A stretch of DNA of 64,000 nt from an uncultured Alphaproteobacteria bacterium (GTDB lineage: Bacteria > Pseudomonadota > Alphaproteobacteria > Rs-D84), in assembly GCA_951801825.1 (NCBI GenBank), contig CATOOF010000002.1:226441-290440 (forward strand). Reading direction: 5' to 3'. The notes beneath the pieces were generated by a model that made no database searches, had not been told where the DNA came from, and saw only the letters and a list, made by a program, of their open reading frames with translations. The translations under genes were made by a program, and so were the position numbers. Each line of letters opens with the position of its first letter. The stretch's first letter is position 1. Below, piece after piece: positions 8,931-18,163 of this stretch.

Positions 8931-9020
8931 TGGCGGAGAAGAAGGGATTCGAACCCTTGATACGGTTGCCCGTATACACGATTTCGAGTCGCGCGCATTC
9001 GACCACTCTGCCACTTCTCC
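8931..9020 (-). tRNA. tRNA-Ser, anticodon CGA
   Basis: Class II tRNA: acceptor GGAGAAG/CTTCTCC, discriminator G, encoded CCA. The anticodon loop CTCGAAA has anticodon CGA, reading UCG. The long variable arm uses the GTATACGGGCAACCGTATC segment. Length 90 nt. Confidence 0.95.
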
Positions 9021-9077
9021 GTGCCGTGTATTATACAGGCTTTCTTTCTTTTTGCAAGGCTTTTATAATCTTTATTG

Positions 9078-9107
9078 TTGTCAAGGCGTATAAAAATCTG
9101 ATAGAAT
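9078..9107 (+). promoter_or_regulatory. Sigma-70 promoter of the 9.1 kb structured leader
   Basis: TTGTCA (9078-9083), 18-base spacer, TAGAAT (9102-9107). The predicted start is near 9114, about 240 nt upstream of the next start codon. Confidence 0.6.
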
Positions 9108-9110
9108 TTA

Positions 9111-9340
9111 TAGCGAAATCACTGGGAAGTGCTTTCGGGACTTTAGCAGGTCCTTAGTAATGACGGCATGCTTATTGCAGACCGTATCCATAATATGACG
9201 CATTTGCGTAAATTATTGCCCCCGGCACAGGTCGGGGTGCCGCGGGTTATACAACAGGGAACATCCCAAAGATCTGTGGAATCATTTCATTACTATGATT
9301 TGCTAACACCCCGACCGCCATTCCTTAGTGGCGGTTTTTA
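9111..9340 (+). ncRNA. Structured leader RNA with possible pseudoknot and terminator (copy A)
   Basis: This fills the otherwise gene-free stretch 9021-9355. A closing stem joins TAGCGAAATCA (9111-9121) to TGATTTGCTA (9296-9305), continued by AGTAATGA/TCATTACT (9156-9163/9287-9294). Inside are several local hairpins, including ATAAT..ACGC-attt-GCGT..ATTAT (9190-9216) and GGCAC/GTGCC (9224-9241). GGTCGGGGTG (9230-9239) is perfectly complementary to CACCCCGACC (9307-9316), which lies just outside the closing stem. That strand overlaps a terminator (ACCGCCA/TGGCGGT, 9314-9335, then a T-run). I recognise no known RNA family. See copies B (50.4 kb) and C (53.5 kb). Confidence 0.55.
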
Positions 9341-9355
9341 TAAAAAAAGCGTTGT

Positions 9356-10450
9356 ATGATGAAGAGAGTTACTTATGGCACAATGTTTGTACTGCTGGGC
9401 TGTATAATATCAGCACAATGCCACGGAATAGAATACAAATCATTGATGCAAATGTGGGGGGTATATGATTACAAAGCGACATCTGGTACCGCCGGGGCCT
9501 TCGTACTGGCGGGATGCGTTGGCAAATCAGGATGTAAATCAATCGTTGGCCTGGTGGCCGACAAAATTGTAGAGCATGGCGGATACTTTTGTCCATATCG
9601 CATTGCCCTGGGATTGTCGCGTTTTAAATATTATTACCCCGCCAACGACCCCACATGGAGCACACGGTGCGCGTGGCTGTGTGAGGCCGGATATTCCGGC
9701 ACGGGTTGCGCAGTGCAGACCGGCACACCATCCTATTGCGACACAAAACCATATACCGCAACCAGTACCGGAAAATTCGGCGACCCTCAGACAATAAATG
9801 CGTCGGTGGGCAAGACAATAGAAATCAGCCGGTTTGCCAGCTGGGATTTTAATACACTGGTTTTGGGCGCAACACAATTCATTGATCATGGAATAATAGC
9901 GGCCCCCGTACGACTGAGATATGGCAAACATATACACGGCATACATGTATACGGCGGCAACGGAACCACCAAAACATTATGCGCCACGGGATATAAACCG
10001 GACAACAACGGCACAAAATGCGTACCAATAAATGCCGAGATTTGTAATACCTCAATGGCAAATCTGAGCATGTGTTACGGATTTTCCAAATCGGATTACA
10101 ACAGCAAAATACACTATCTGGTGGATGATGGCGGATGCGCAAAATTCTTTTGTTCCGAAGTGGGCACCGCATTTGCGCAACCGGGACAATACGAATGCCA
10201 GCCATGCCCGGCAGAGGGCCGAAATGGAATAGATCCGGCAAGCGGCGTCTGCATAAAATGCAACAGCGGGCAAGCTTTTGACAGCACCAGCAACCAATGT
10301 GTTACCGCACGGCCATACACACATACAGATTTACAATACGGTATCGGGCAAACATCCGGCAGTACGGCATTAAAAAACCAGTGTTGGACATATACAGAGC
10401 CAGATGAATACAAAAACTGCGTTATGGGGAATAATTCCATAAATGATTAA
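9356..10450 (+). CDS. Secreted cysteine-rich protein, 364 aa
   Basis: Residues 1-24 form a signal peptide (MMKRVTYGTMFVLLGCIISA..). The mature protein has scattered CxxxC and CxxC pairs, e.g. CATGYKPDNNGTKCVP and ECQPCPAEGRNGIDPASGVC. These resemble the units of the giant proteins at 27745 and 33509. The end NQCWTYTEPDEYKNCVMG loosely resembles the C-terminal module of the small secreted proteins at 18868, 49785 and 54555. No enzymatic motif is seen. No strong ribosome-binding site precedes the ATG, which lies 15 bases beyond the leader's T-run, so expression probably depends on read-through or refolding of that leader. Function unknown. Confidence 0.8.
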   Translation: MMKRVTYGTMFVLLGCIISAQCHGIEYKSLMQMWGVYDYKATSGTAGAFVLAGCVGKSGCKSIVGLVADKIVEHGGYFCPYRIALGLSRFKYYYPANDPTWSTRCAWLCEAGYSGTGCAVQTGTPSYCDTKPYTATSTGKFGDPQTINASVGKTIEISRFASWDFNTLVLGATQFIDHGIIAAPVRLRYGKHIHGIHVYGGNGTTKTLCATGYKPDNNGTKCVPINAEICNTSMANLSMCYGFSKSDYNSKIHYLVDDGGCAKFFCSEVGTAFAQPGQYECQPCPAEGRNGIDPASGVCIKCNSGQAFDSTSNQCVTARPYTHTDLQYGIGQTSGSTALKNQCWTYTEPDEYKNCVMGNNSIND

Positions 10451-10480
10451 AAAAATATCCCGCGTTGCGGGATATTTTTT
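10451..10480. terminator. Bidirectional terminator
   Basis: ATATCCCGC-gtt-GCGGGATAT (10455-10475) with flanking A- and T-runs; shared by the convergent secreted protein and amidase genes. Confidence 0.85.
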
Positions 10481-11636
10481 ATACGTCAAAATTATATTTC
10501 TTTATCGATTTCACAATCGCATTAGCCAGTTTATTCTGATGCGAATCCGATTTTAATAATTTTTCTTCGGCCGCGTTTGACAGGTGTCCCAACTCAACCA
10601 GCGCCCCCGGCACAGTTGAACGCAATACTGCGAACGGCGCATGCCGCACATTGGCACCGGGCTGTTGTTCTATGCCGCTGCCACGGAATGTCTTGGCACA
10701 GCCCATTGCGTATTCCTCGCTAAGCTCTGCCACGGCGTGCTGTTGCAACGCGGATAATGCGATACGAATATCCTTGGAAAACTCAGAGAATCCACTGACG
10801 TCTATTTTATCGGCCGCGTTTTCCGCATCCGCCAGCTTTTGCGCCTCTTCGTCGGACGCCTTTTCAGATAGTGTGTATATCGAAAATCCTTTCATTGCGC
10901 GGCTGGGGTTCGCGTTTGCATGCAACGATATAAACAGGTCGCCCTTGCGACGTTCCGCAATGGATGCGCGCTCCGCCAGTTTTAAATATGTGTCGTCACT
11001 GCGCGTCAGATACGTCTTGAAACCCGCCGCATCCAGTTTTGCCTTCAGTTTTTTAGCAACCGCCAGAACGACCACTTTTTCCTTGGTTCCGCCCTTACCT
11101 ATACAGCCGGGATCTTTGCCACCGTGGCCGGCATCTATTACAATAGTGTATTTTTTCGACGGGGTTGCCGCGGCAATCTGTTGTGCCGCCGCCTGGTTGG
11201 ATTGCGATGCGGCAGTGCCGGCTGCAAAATCCAGCACCAGGCGGTAATCAGTATCGCCATTTGGCGACAACACCATAATCTGGGACTTTGGAATATCCGA
11301 AACAGGACGGCGCAACATTGCACGTATTTCCAATGTGTCGCCACTTTGGGCCTGTGATATGGAAGAGACCAGCGTACCGGCCGCCAATGTCGGCGCCAGC
11401 GATGCATTCGCCGCCGTATTTGCCAGACGTATAACCAACTGGTTCTCAGGATAACTTATTGTATAGGATGGACGCTGGGCCGTTTCTATAACAAGGCGCG
11501 TTTTGTTCCCAGGCTGTACCCCCGTGCGCAACGAACGCAATGAATTCCGTGCCGCCATCGCACGACGCGGCATGACCATAACCGCCATTGCACCAATGCC
11601 GGTTATTTTCAAAAGATTTCTTCTGGATATTTTCAT
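10479..11636 (-). CDS. amiC: N-acetylmuramoyl-L-alanine amidase, AmiC type, Tat-exported
   Basis: 385 aa. It cleaves the amide bond between MurNAc and L-Ala of peptidoglycan, as in septum splitting. The N-terminus MKISRRNLLKITGIGAMAVM has the twin-arginine motif SRRNLLK followed by a hydrophobic stretch and AMAA cleavage site, so export is by the Tat route. Residues about 35-150 form an AMIN-like wall-targeting domain, then a short linker. The Amidase_3 catalytic domain follows, with zinc ligands in DAGHGGKDPG, the Glu of KEKVVV, and SLHANAN, plus catalytic Glu in ALVELGHLSN. It lies convergent to the secreted protein at 9356 and divergent from the glycosyltransferase. Confidence 0.93.
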   Translation of the reverse strand: MKISRRNLLKITGIGAMAVMVMPRRAMAARNSLRSLRTGVQPGNKTRLVIETAQRPSYTISYPENQLVIRLANTAANASLAPTLAAGTLVSSISQAQSGDTLEIRAMLRRPVSDIPKSQIMVLSPNGDTDYRLVLDFAAGTAASQSNQAAAQQIAAATPSKKYTIVIDAGHGGKDPGCIGKGGTKEKVVVLAVAKKLKAKLDAAGFKTYLTRSDDTYLKLAERASIAERRKGDLFISLHANANPSRAMKGFSIYTLSEKASDEEAQKLADAENAADKIDVSGFSEFSKDIRIALSALQQHAVAELSEEYAMGCAKTFRGSGIEQQPGANVRHAPFAVLRSTVPGALVELGHLSNAAEEKLLKSDSHQNKLANAIVKSIKKYNFDV

Positions 11637-11702
11637 GATAAAAATTATATCAAATTAACACCCCACGTTCAAGCGATAAACAACGCTTAAGCCAATCGCC
11701 GC

Positions 11703-11731
11703 TTGATTTTATAACAATACTGATATAGCAT
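11703..11731 (+). promoter_or_regulatory. Promoter of the glycosyltransferase gene
   Basis: TTGATT (11703-11708), 17-base spacer, TAGCAT (11726-11731). Confidence 0.45.
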
Positions 11732-11759
11732 ATATGTCCATTAAGGACAGGAGTATGGC

Positions 11760-12644
11760 ATGCAGCCAAATTTTTTAATATCAGTCGTAATCCCGATGTA
11801 TAACGCCGAACGGTTTATTTCCAAATGTCTGGAACATCTGATTCATCAGACATACAAAAATCTGGAAATAATTATCGTGGACGACGGCAGCACGGATAAA
11901 TCTGTCGAGATATGCCGCCGCTATGCAGCCGCCGACGCCCGAATAAAGATAATATCCCAGAAAAACGGCGGACCATCGGTTGCATTGAATACGGGCCTGG
12001 ATGCGGCAAGCGGCATGTATGTCCACTTTCACGATCACGACGATTATGTAAATCTGGACTATTTTGAAGTTATGGCACGCGCGGCGGAACAAACAGGTGC
12101 CGACATTATGTGCGGAGAGGTAAACCAGCACGAATATAACTTTCCGCGGTTTCGGTCGTTAGAGATATGTATAAGCTTGCGCGACAAGGTGCTGAAAACA
12201 GCGGCAAACAAATTTAACCCTGCGTGGCGCTATCTGTATAAAAAGAGTTTTCTGGATAAAACAGGCCTGAAATACGAACCAGATATATTCGGCGCCCAAG
12301 ATGTATATTTTACCAAGCCGGCAATTATACTGGCCGACAGTGTGGCACTGGTTCCGGGCGCGGTTTACAATGTTGTAAATACCGACACAGCATTGGGCAA
12401 GGCCCATAAAAAGCTACGCAGGGCCGCTGAATGCCCGGGGGCCCGGGCCGCGCATGCGCGATATTGTGAATTTTTGGCGAAACACAATGCGACGGAAATA
12501 ATATCAATGCCAGAGGCCCCACTGGAAACACAAGAGTTGCGCATATTTAACATGCCCATTACGCGTCGCGTAATATTTCACAATAAAATCCGCTATTATT
12601 TTATGGGATTGAACATAGGGACAAGACGCATTATTCGTGATTAA
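11760..12644 (+). CDS. Family 2 glycosyltransferase
   Basis: 294 aa GT-A fold enzyme. The N-terminus ISVVIPMYNAERFISKCLEH and EIIIVDDGSTDKS are the nucleotide-sugar-binding motifs of GT2. The DXD-like site is HDHDDY near residue 98. No membrane segment is evident, so it probably acts at the cytoplasmic face on a lipid-linked or LPS/capsule acceptor; donor and acceptor sugars cannot be read. RBS AGGAG lies 7-8 bases before the ATG. It stands alone between divergent amiC and a convergent secreted protein. Confidence 0.92.
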   Translation: MQPNFLISVVIPMYNAERFISKCLEHLIHQTYKNLEIIIVDDGSTDKSVEICRRYAAADARIKIISQKNGGPSVALNTGLDAASGMYVHFHDHDDYVNLDYFEVMARAAEQTGADIMCGEVNQHEYNFPRFRSLEICISLRDKVLKTAANKFNPAWRYLYKKSFLDKTGLKYEPDIFGAQDVYFTKPAIILADSVALVPGAVYNVVNTDTALGKAHKKLRRAAECPGARAAHARYCEFLAKHNATEIISMPEAPLETQELRIFNMPITRRVIFHNKIRYYFMGLNIGTRRIIRD

Positions 12645-12671
12645 AAAAAACGCCCGACGGGCGTTTTTTTC
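12643..12671. terminator. Bidirectional terminator
   Basis: ACGCCC-gac-GGGCGT (12650-12664) flanked by runs of A and T; between convergent genes. Confidence 0.85.
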
Positions 12672-12680
12672 TATATGCGT

Positions 12681-13922
12681 TTACTGTGCACGACAGCTGG
12701 CAAACGTCTGGGCCATCAGTGATGTTTCCTGGGAGGTCATCGGCTGGACCGGTATTGTATAACAGCGCGAGCCATCCTCTATTACAAAAACCTTGGTTCC
12801 ACGTTTATAGGCCGTCTGCATGCTGTCCATTTGGGCGGATGTCAAAAACGCATTCTGGGTCAGTGCAGAATTTGTCAGCGCCGCATTCACAACCTGTTTT
12901 GCCATATTATAATTATCCAAGCGCGACAATGTCTGTACCTGCATGTACAGGCTTTGGGCCTGATACGGATTATCGGGCTGGGCACCGTTCTGCGTTGGGA
13001 ACGCCACCCCGGTTATCAGCGCCGCCGCCGTCTGTAATGCGGTTGGCTGGTCCGAATTGCCGGCAGAATAATCGGCGGTATTTATCTGCAGATTGTCGCC
13101 GCATGCCAAATTCATTCTATTCGCATAACCCGCCAATACGGAATCAACCGCGGCCTGCCAATCGGCCCCCTTGTTATTCATATCCAGACTGACGATTTTT
13201 TCTGCCCAGCCCCATATGTTCGCACCAACATTTCCGGCATTGGAAAAACGAGTTACCATTTCCGCACTGCCACCCGGGACGCCGGCGCCACATGCCCCGG
13301 TCAGCTGAGAACTAAGCATGCTTGACGTTTCGTTTCCATATGTCATGGCCACAGAATGGCATGCCATTGCCGCCTCTAGTTCCTGGCGGCGCAACAGACA
13401 CAGATCTGAATGAGATTTTGACAGCTGGTCCGCCATGTTCGCCATCGCCAGATATGACATAACCTCTTGCTGAACATATGACGGGCACAGGCGCGCCGCA
13501 GTGTTCATACCACCGGCCCCACCCAGCGTATTTACCCCATATTGCGGCAACAATATCGATGTATCTTTTTGCAGGCACAGCATTGCATAATTATACAGTT
13601 CGCTTTCAGAGCTGTACTGACAGCGACCAGAACGCTGTCCCGGGACCGCCGTCACATCGCCACAATAATCCGACAGGCATTTGTAAATTTTTTCACGGCA
13701 TGCCGTATCAACATCAGGCTGGGTTACCATGTAATATGTATTGCGCTGATTTGCCTTGTACGCATTTGCCAGCCCCTGTTTCCCGCGGGCACCACCAGTC
13801 GACGGGGTATATATCCCACCCGTGGCATCAGATGCAGATACCGTCCCGGCCGATACAGCCATGGCCGCCGTCCCCCAGGAAAACAGCACGGTCAAACAAA
13901 ACGCCAGCGTCAAATTTTTCAT
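12681..13922 (-). CDS. Exported protein of unknown function, 413 aa
   Basis: I start at MKNLTLAF (13922) because AGAGGGGA precedes it at good spacing; a frame 7 codons longer has no such site. Residues 1-23 are a signal peptide ending AAMA. The mature protein has spaced cysteines (CREKIYKCLSDYCGD, CQYSSESELYNYAMLC, LCLLRRQELEAAMAC) in helical, Ala/Met-rich context, unlike the loop-like giant cysteine-rich proteins. Ends with CYTIPVQPMTSQETSLMAQT. Four or more disulfides are plausible. No family is recognised. It is monocistronic, convergent with the glycosyltransferase. Confidence 0.8.
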   Translation of the reverse strand: MKNLTLAFCLTVLFSWGTAAMAVSAGTVSASDATGGIYTPSTGGARGKQGLANAYKANQRNTYYMVTQPDVDTACREKIYKCLSDYCGDVTAVPGQRSGRCQYSSESELYNYAMLCLQKDTSILLPQYGVNTLGGAGGMNTAARLCPSYVQQEVMSYLAMANMADQLSKSHSDLCLLRRQELEAAMACHSVAMTYGNETSSMLSSQLTGACGAGVPGGSAEMVTRFSNAGNVGANIWGWAEKIVSLDMNNKGADWQAAVDSVLAGYANRMNLACGDNLQINTADYSAGNSDQPTALQTAAALITGVAFPTQNGAQPDNPYQAQSLYMQVQTLSRLDNYNMAKQVVNAALTNSALTQNAFLTSAQMDSMQTAYKRGTKVFVIEDGSRCYTIPVQPMTSQETSLMAQTFASCRAQ

Positions 13923-14024
13923 TAAAATCCCCTCTCTTTCCATGAAATTTTAACATATCGGCGCTAAAAAGGCAAACATTCATTTTAGGTTGATTTGCAT
14001 TTTATAATTGTTATTATTCTGCAC

Positions 14025-15105
14025 ATGATTATACCAAACGAAGTCTTATCACAAATACACGACGACATCGCCGCCGTAAGGGGGTTTCTTTGACCCCGAC
14101 AAACTGCAATCCGAAATAGAAGAACTGAACAAGGCCGCATCCGCACCGGACCTGTGGTCTGACCAGGACGCCGCACGCGCCATATTGCAAAAGAAAGCGG
14201 GGCTGGAAAAATCTTTAAGCGAATTAAGCAAGCTGGAATCTGATTATCAGACACTGGCTGAACTGTACCAAATCGCGCCGGATGATGCAGATGTTATTGC
14301 CGATATAGAACGTTTGGGCTCGGACGCACACCGCGCCAAATTCATTACCCTGTTCCGTGACCCTGCAGACAGTAACGGCGCCTTTTTGTTTATTCAGGCC
14401 GGCGCCGGCGGAACCGAGGCCCAAGACTGGGCTCAGATGCTGGCCCGGATGTATGCACGCTGGGCGGAACGCCACGGATTTACGTTGGATATAATAGAGG
14501 AACATGAAGGCGATACCGCCGGAATAAAAAACATAACATACCGCATATCCGGAATGCGCGCGTACGGATGGCTGAAAAATGAAATCGGCGTCCATCGCCT
14601 GGTCCGAATATCGCCATTTAATGCCAACGGCAAGCGCCAGACCAGTTTTGCATCTGTGGATGTATGGCCCGATGTTGATGATACAATTGAAATCGAGATA
14701 AATGACAAAGATTTACGCATTGACACATACCGCGCATCGGGTGCCGGCGGCCAGCACGTTAACAAAACCGACAGCGCGGTACGCATAACACACATTCCCA
14801 CAAATACAGTCGTTACATGCCAGAATGAACGCAGCCAGATACAGAACAAGGAAATGGCGATGAAAATGTTGCGCAGTAAACTGTACGAGCTGGAAATGCA
14901 AAAACGTGCCGCCGAACAGGATGCCACCAAAGCCGCCCAAAAGAAAATTGAATGGGGCAGCCAAATCCGCAACTATGTCCTGTACCCGTATCAGTTGGTA
15001 AAAGATGTACGAACCGGGGTCGAAAATACCGATTCTGATGCTGTTCTGGACGGCGATTTGGATGAATTTATGCTAAGCCTGTTACAACGCGGTAATTTAC
15101 TATAA
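14025..15105 (+). CDS. prfB: Peptide chain release factor 2, with programmed +1 frameshift
   Basis: RF2 ends translation at UGA and UAA. The gene is two frames: 14025-14090 (22 codons, ending ...AGG GGG TTT CTT, then TGA at 14091) and 14092-15105. The slippage site, internal Shine-Dalgarno AGGGGG plus CTT TGA C, is the classic autoregulatory element: low RF2 lets ribosomes shift past its own UGA stop. The product has 359 aa. The stop-codon-recognition tripeptide SPF is in VRISPFNANGKR, and the catalytic GGQ is in GAGGQHVNKTDSAVRI. Annotators that ignore the shift would call only the second frame from about 14185. Confidence 0.95.
14082..14094 (+). promoter_or_regulatory. RF2 programmed frameshift site
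   Basis: GGGTTTCTTTGAC, with AGGGGG acting as internal Shine-Dalgarno just upstream. CTT slips to TTT before the in-frame TGA at 14091-14093. Confidence 0.92.
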
Positions 15106-15118
15106 AAAACCTAAAAAC

Positions 15119-15146
15119 TTGACTTTTTGTGATTTTTGTATAGCAT
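15119..15146 (+). promoter_or_regulatory. Promoter of the 15179 kinase-like gene
   Basis: TTGACT (15119-15124), 16-base spacer, TAGCAT (15141-15146). Confidence 0.55.
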
Positions 15147-15178
15147 TTATAAACTGAAAAATAATAAGGTTAGACATA

Positions 15179-15994
15179 ATGGACAAAAAGATACCTGATT
15201 TTCGTAAAAAAGTACTGTTAAGTTGTTTTCGCGGGGTAATAAACATAACAACACCCAACAACGCGGGCACTCAAAACACCGTATATTTTGTAAAAACCAA
15301 CACCGGCGATTTTGTCGCAAAATTCGGCTGTCGTGATATGGTGTTAAAGAATTGTATTGCGGCACGCCTGGCGGGCCGGCACGGAATATCCGTGCCCGAT
15401 GTGTCCACCGCGGAATACAACGGCCAATGGATAGAGACATACCCGATGATTTCCGGCAAAACATTATTTGAACGCATTCGCAGCGGCATGCCCGAACCGG
15501 CGGTACGCCTGGCGTTTGAAAATATGCTGACCCAGTTTGTGTATATGGGCAATATTCAAATGCCAGCAAAACAGCCTATAAATAATAAATGTTTTGAAAT
15601 TCACAACACCACATATGAACACACCAAAAACTCTAATGGTGCGGCGATGGCTATGGTTTTGCGCCCAATCGTATATATGCTAAATCGCGGTCGTGCACAC
15701 AACAGCGGCCTGTACCATTCCGACATGTCGCCGAAAAATGTTATCGTAAATGAAAAAGGCCATATTGTTTCCATAATAGATATGGACAGCATGACCGTAT
15801 GCAATCGCGATTTCGCATTCAGCGCAATAGCTGACAAATGGTGCGAGATGGGCTTTAACCTTAATGAACTGTATGACAAATACGAATACCTATCAAATCA
15901 TCAGATAAACCGCATACGCATTGGCGGAATGTTGCGTACGATACATCTGGGCAAGTATTTGATGTTCAAAACAAACAAGCACAGACAAAAATAA
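15179..15994 (+). CDS. Small-molecule kinase-like protein (APH/choline-kinase fold)
   Basis: 271 aa. The catalytic loop YHSDMSPKNVIVNEKG (HxD...N) and metal-binding IIDMDSM are those of the aminoglycoside-phosphotransferase/choline-kinase/LicA superfamily. N-terminal VYFVKTNTGDFVAKF supplies the ATP-binding lysine. Such proteins phosphorylate choline, sugars or lipid A precursors; the substrate cannot be told. The window has a second, distant relative at 43174. RBS is weak (AAGGT). Downstream is tRNA-Arg. Confidence 0.82.
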   Translation: MDKKIPDFRKKVLLSCFRGVINITTPNNAGTQNTVYFVKTNTGDFVAKFGCRDMVLKNCIAARLAGRHGISVPDVSTAEYNGQWIETYPMISGKTLFERIRSGMPEPAVRLAFENMLTQFVYMGNIQMPAKQPINNKCFEIHNTTYEHTKNSNGAAMAMVLRPIVYMLNRGRAHNSGLYHSDMSPKNVIVNEKGHIVSIIDMDSMTVCNRDFAFSAIADKWCEMGFNLNELYDKYEYLSNHQINRIRIGGMLRTIHLGKYLMFKTNKHRQK

Positions 15995-16079
15995 TATTAT
16001 TTCAAATGTTATAGATACGGTTTTTGCGGGGGAATGCCGGGGCGCACTGTGTGTTTTATGATTTTTTAATAATTCATGT

Positions 16080-16107
16080 TTGATTTTACAGGAAATCGCT
16101 GTATAAT
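16080..16107 (+). promoter_or_regulatory. Promoter of tRNA-Arg
   Basis: TTGATT (16080-16085), 16-base spacer, TATAAT (16102-16107). Confidence 0.6.
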
Positions 16108-16124
16108 TATGTGCAAATCAGATT

Positions 16125-16201
16125 GCACCCATAGCACAACTGGATAATGCGCCGCCCTCCGAAGGCGGAGATTACAGGTTCGAATCCTGTTGGGTGCGCC
16201 A
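16125..16201 (+). tRNA. tRNA-Arg, anticodon CCG
   Basis: 77 nt cloverleaf: acceptor GCACCCA/TGGGTGC, discriminator G, encoded CCA. Anticodon stem CCGCC/GGCGG with loop CTCCGAA, anticodon CCG reading CGG. Confidence 0.95.
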
Positions 16202-16205
16202 GAAA

Positions 16206-16238
16206 CAAAAAACGCCCATAATTGGGCGTTTTTTTTAT
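16206..16238. terminator. Terminator after tRNA-Arg (also faces msbA)
   Basis: AACGCCC-ataatt-GGGCGTT (16211-16230) with A-run before and T8 after. Confidence 0.8.
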
Positions 16239-16258
16239 GTTTTGAAGGTTTATGGGGC

Positions 16259-18037
16259 TTATAAATTGTGGCCCTTAAACTGCATGTCGTGCAATGAACG
16301 ATACGCCCCACCCTCTATTTTCAATAATTCATCATGAGAGCCGGCCTCAACAATATGACCGTGATTTATAACCACAATTTTTGTCGCATTACGTATCGTA
16401 GATAGACGATGCGCAATTACAAATACCGTCTTGTCCTCCATCAGGTTTTCTATTGCCTTTTGAACAACGGCCTCTGCCTTGTTGTCAAGGGCGGATGTTG
16501 CCTCGTCCAGGACCAAGATAGGTGCATTTTTAAGGAATGCACGCGCGATGGCAACACGCTGTTTCTGGCCACCGGATAGCAAGATTCCGCGTTCGCCTAT
16601 CTGGGTGTCGACACCGTTGGGCAGCGAGCTTATAAAATCATCCAAATACGCCATTTTTATTGCGCGCTGAAGATCTTCGTCGGTTGCGGTTTCATTCCCC
16701 AGCATGATGTTTTCGCGTATTGTTCCCGCAAACAGGAAATTATCCTGGAAAACAACCGCAATGTTACGACGCAGTGACTTTAATGAAAAATCACGGATAT
16801 CTGTACCATCGATAAGTATGGCCCCGTGCGTTGGGTCATAAAAACGCGGCAGCAAGCTTACCAGTGTGGATTTGCCACCCCCAGAATTTCCAACCAGTGC
16901 AATCGTATCCCCGCGCTTTACGCTTAGGTTCACATCTGACAAAACAGGGGAATTGGGCACATATTCAAAGCACAAATCCCTGAACTCTATTTTCTTTAAT
17001 TTGCCGTCAAATTCTTTTGCATTTGGCTTGTCTTTTATTTGCGGTTCTGCGTTGAGTATTTCAAACACGCGATCAATGGCCATAAACGACATAACCATAG
17101 AGTTAAAGTTCCCGCCCAAGCTTTTCAAAGGCGTATACAACATGATAAGCGCGGTAAGGAACGAAACAAAACTGCCGCTGGTTATCTGGCCGCTAAGAAT
17201 CAGATACGAACCGTACCAGATGGCAAGCCCTATTCCAACCGACATAATCATATGCATCAATGGCGACAGCCAGCTGGTGCGCTGAATCATTTTTATTCGC
17301 AGCCAGAATATATTATCCAATACCTTAGAAAACTTTTCTGTTTGGCACTGTTCCAGATTATAGGATATAATCGTCTTGTTCCCCGCATAAGATTCATTAT
17401 ATGCAGTCAATATCGCAGAATCTGCCGATATTGATTTTTTTATTACCGAATTTATTCTTTTCTTGATACGCGTGGCCGGCAAAAATGCAAACACCAGCAC
17501 CATAACGCATATCAGCGCCAACTGCCACGAGTTATAGAACATCACACCAATCAGCGACAACGAAGAGAACAGACGCTGGACAAAAGTTTTTAGATTCTTT
17601 AACAGCCCCGCGCATGCCATGTCTGCATTATTATTGAACATGAATATAACGTCGCCTGAATTTTTGGTGTTAAAGAAATTCGTCTCGAACCCCAGCATTT
17701 TCTTGTATAAATCGAATTTCAGACGATTTGTTATCTTGGACCCCGTCCATGTGTTCAGATACGTTGCAACATACCCCAGGCCGCCCTGAAGCGTTGTAAA
17801 CGCAATTATGACCAGCGGTATATACCATGATGCCTGGATGGACTTTTCCACCATGACCAAATCCATATACGGTTTTAGCGAAAGCGCAATAACCGCATCC
17901 AGCGAGCCAATCGGAATAGTAATCAATATCGCCAACAGGGCCCGGAACCAATAAGGCTTAACATACGGCCACATGCGCCGATAATTATATATGAACGGAT
18001 TTTGAATCGCTTTGTTTAAACAATCTTTTACTGTCAT
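16259..18037 (-). CDS. msbA: MsbA-like ABC exporter (lipid flippase type)
   Basis: 592 aa half-transporter. Residues 1-320 hold about six membrane helices. The ATPase domain follows, with Walker [12 protein letters not shown]-loop, signature [14 protein letters not shown], Walker [13 protein letters not shown] and H-loop IAHRLSTIR. Most similar in layout to MsbA, which flips lipid A-core across the inner membrane; a multidrug exporter is possible. I start at MTVKDCLNK (18037) because AAGGGA precedes that ATG; a TTG six codons earlier lacks support. It is convergent to tRNA-Arg and divergent from the lipoprotein at 18164. Confidence 0.88.
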   Translation of the reverse strand: MTVKDCLNKAIQNPFIYNYRRMWPYVKPYWFRALLAILITIPIGSLDAVIALSLKPYMDLVMVEKSIQASWYIPLVIIAFTTLQGGLGYVATYLNTWTGSKITNRLKFDLYKKMLGFETNFFNTKNSGDVIFMFNNNADMACAGLLKNLKTFVQRLFSSLSLIGVMFYNSWQLALICVMVLVFAFLPATRIKKRINSVIKKSISADSAILTAYNESYAGNKTIISYNLEQCQTEKFSKVLDNIFWLRIKMIQRTSWLSPLMHMIMSVGIGLAIWYGSYLILSGQITSGSFVSFLTALIMLYTPLKSLGGNFNSMVMSFMAIDRVFEILNAEPQIKDKPNAKEFDGKLKKIEFRDLCFEYVPNSPVLSDVNLSVKRGDTIALVGNSGGGKSTLVSLLPRFYDPTHGAILIDGTDIRDFSLKSLRRNIAVVFQDNFLFAGTIRENIMLGNETATDEDLQRAIKMAYLDDFISSLPNGVDTQIGERGILLSGGQKQRVAIARAFLKNAPILVLDEATSALDNKAEAVVQKAIENLMEDKTVFVIAHRLSTIRNATKIVVINHGHIVEAGSHDELLKIEGGAYRSLHDMQFKGHNL

Positions 18038-18100
18038 ACCAATCCCTTGTAACAACGCCTACCATAGCTCAGACGAGGCAGATTGGCAAGTATTAATTAC

Positions 18101-18129
18101 TTGTTTTAAAACACCGTAATAGGTAAAAT
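18101..18129 (+). promoter_or_regulatory. Promoter of the 18164 lipoprotein gene
   Basis: TTGTTT (18101-18106), 17-base spacer, TAAAAT (18124-18129). Confidence 0.55.
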
Positions 18130-18163
18130 ATCCTTGTTTCTATTATTAAACAAAGGCGCACCC

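Noticed and set aside
9111-9340. RNA A as RNase P, 6S or SRP RNA
   Set aside because: Signature sequences of RNase P (GAGGAAAGTCC) and SRP RNA (GGTCCGGAAGGAAGC) are absent, and the fold lacks the 6S single bubble.
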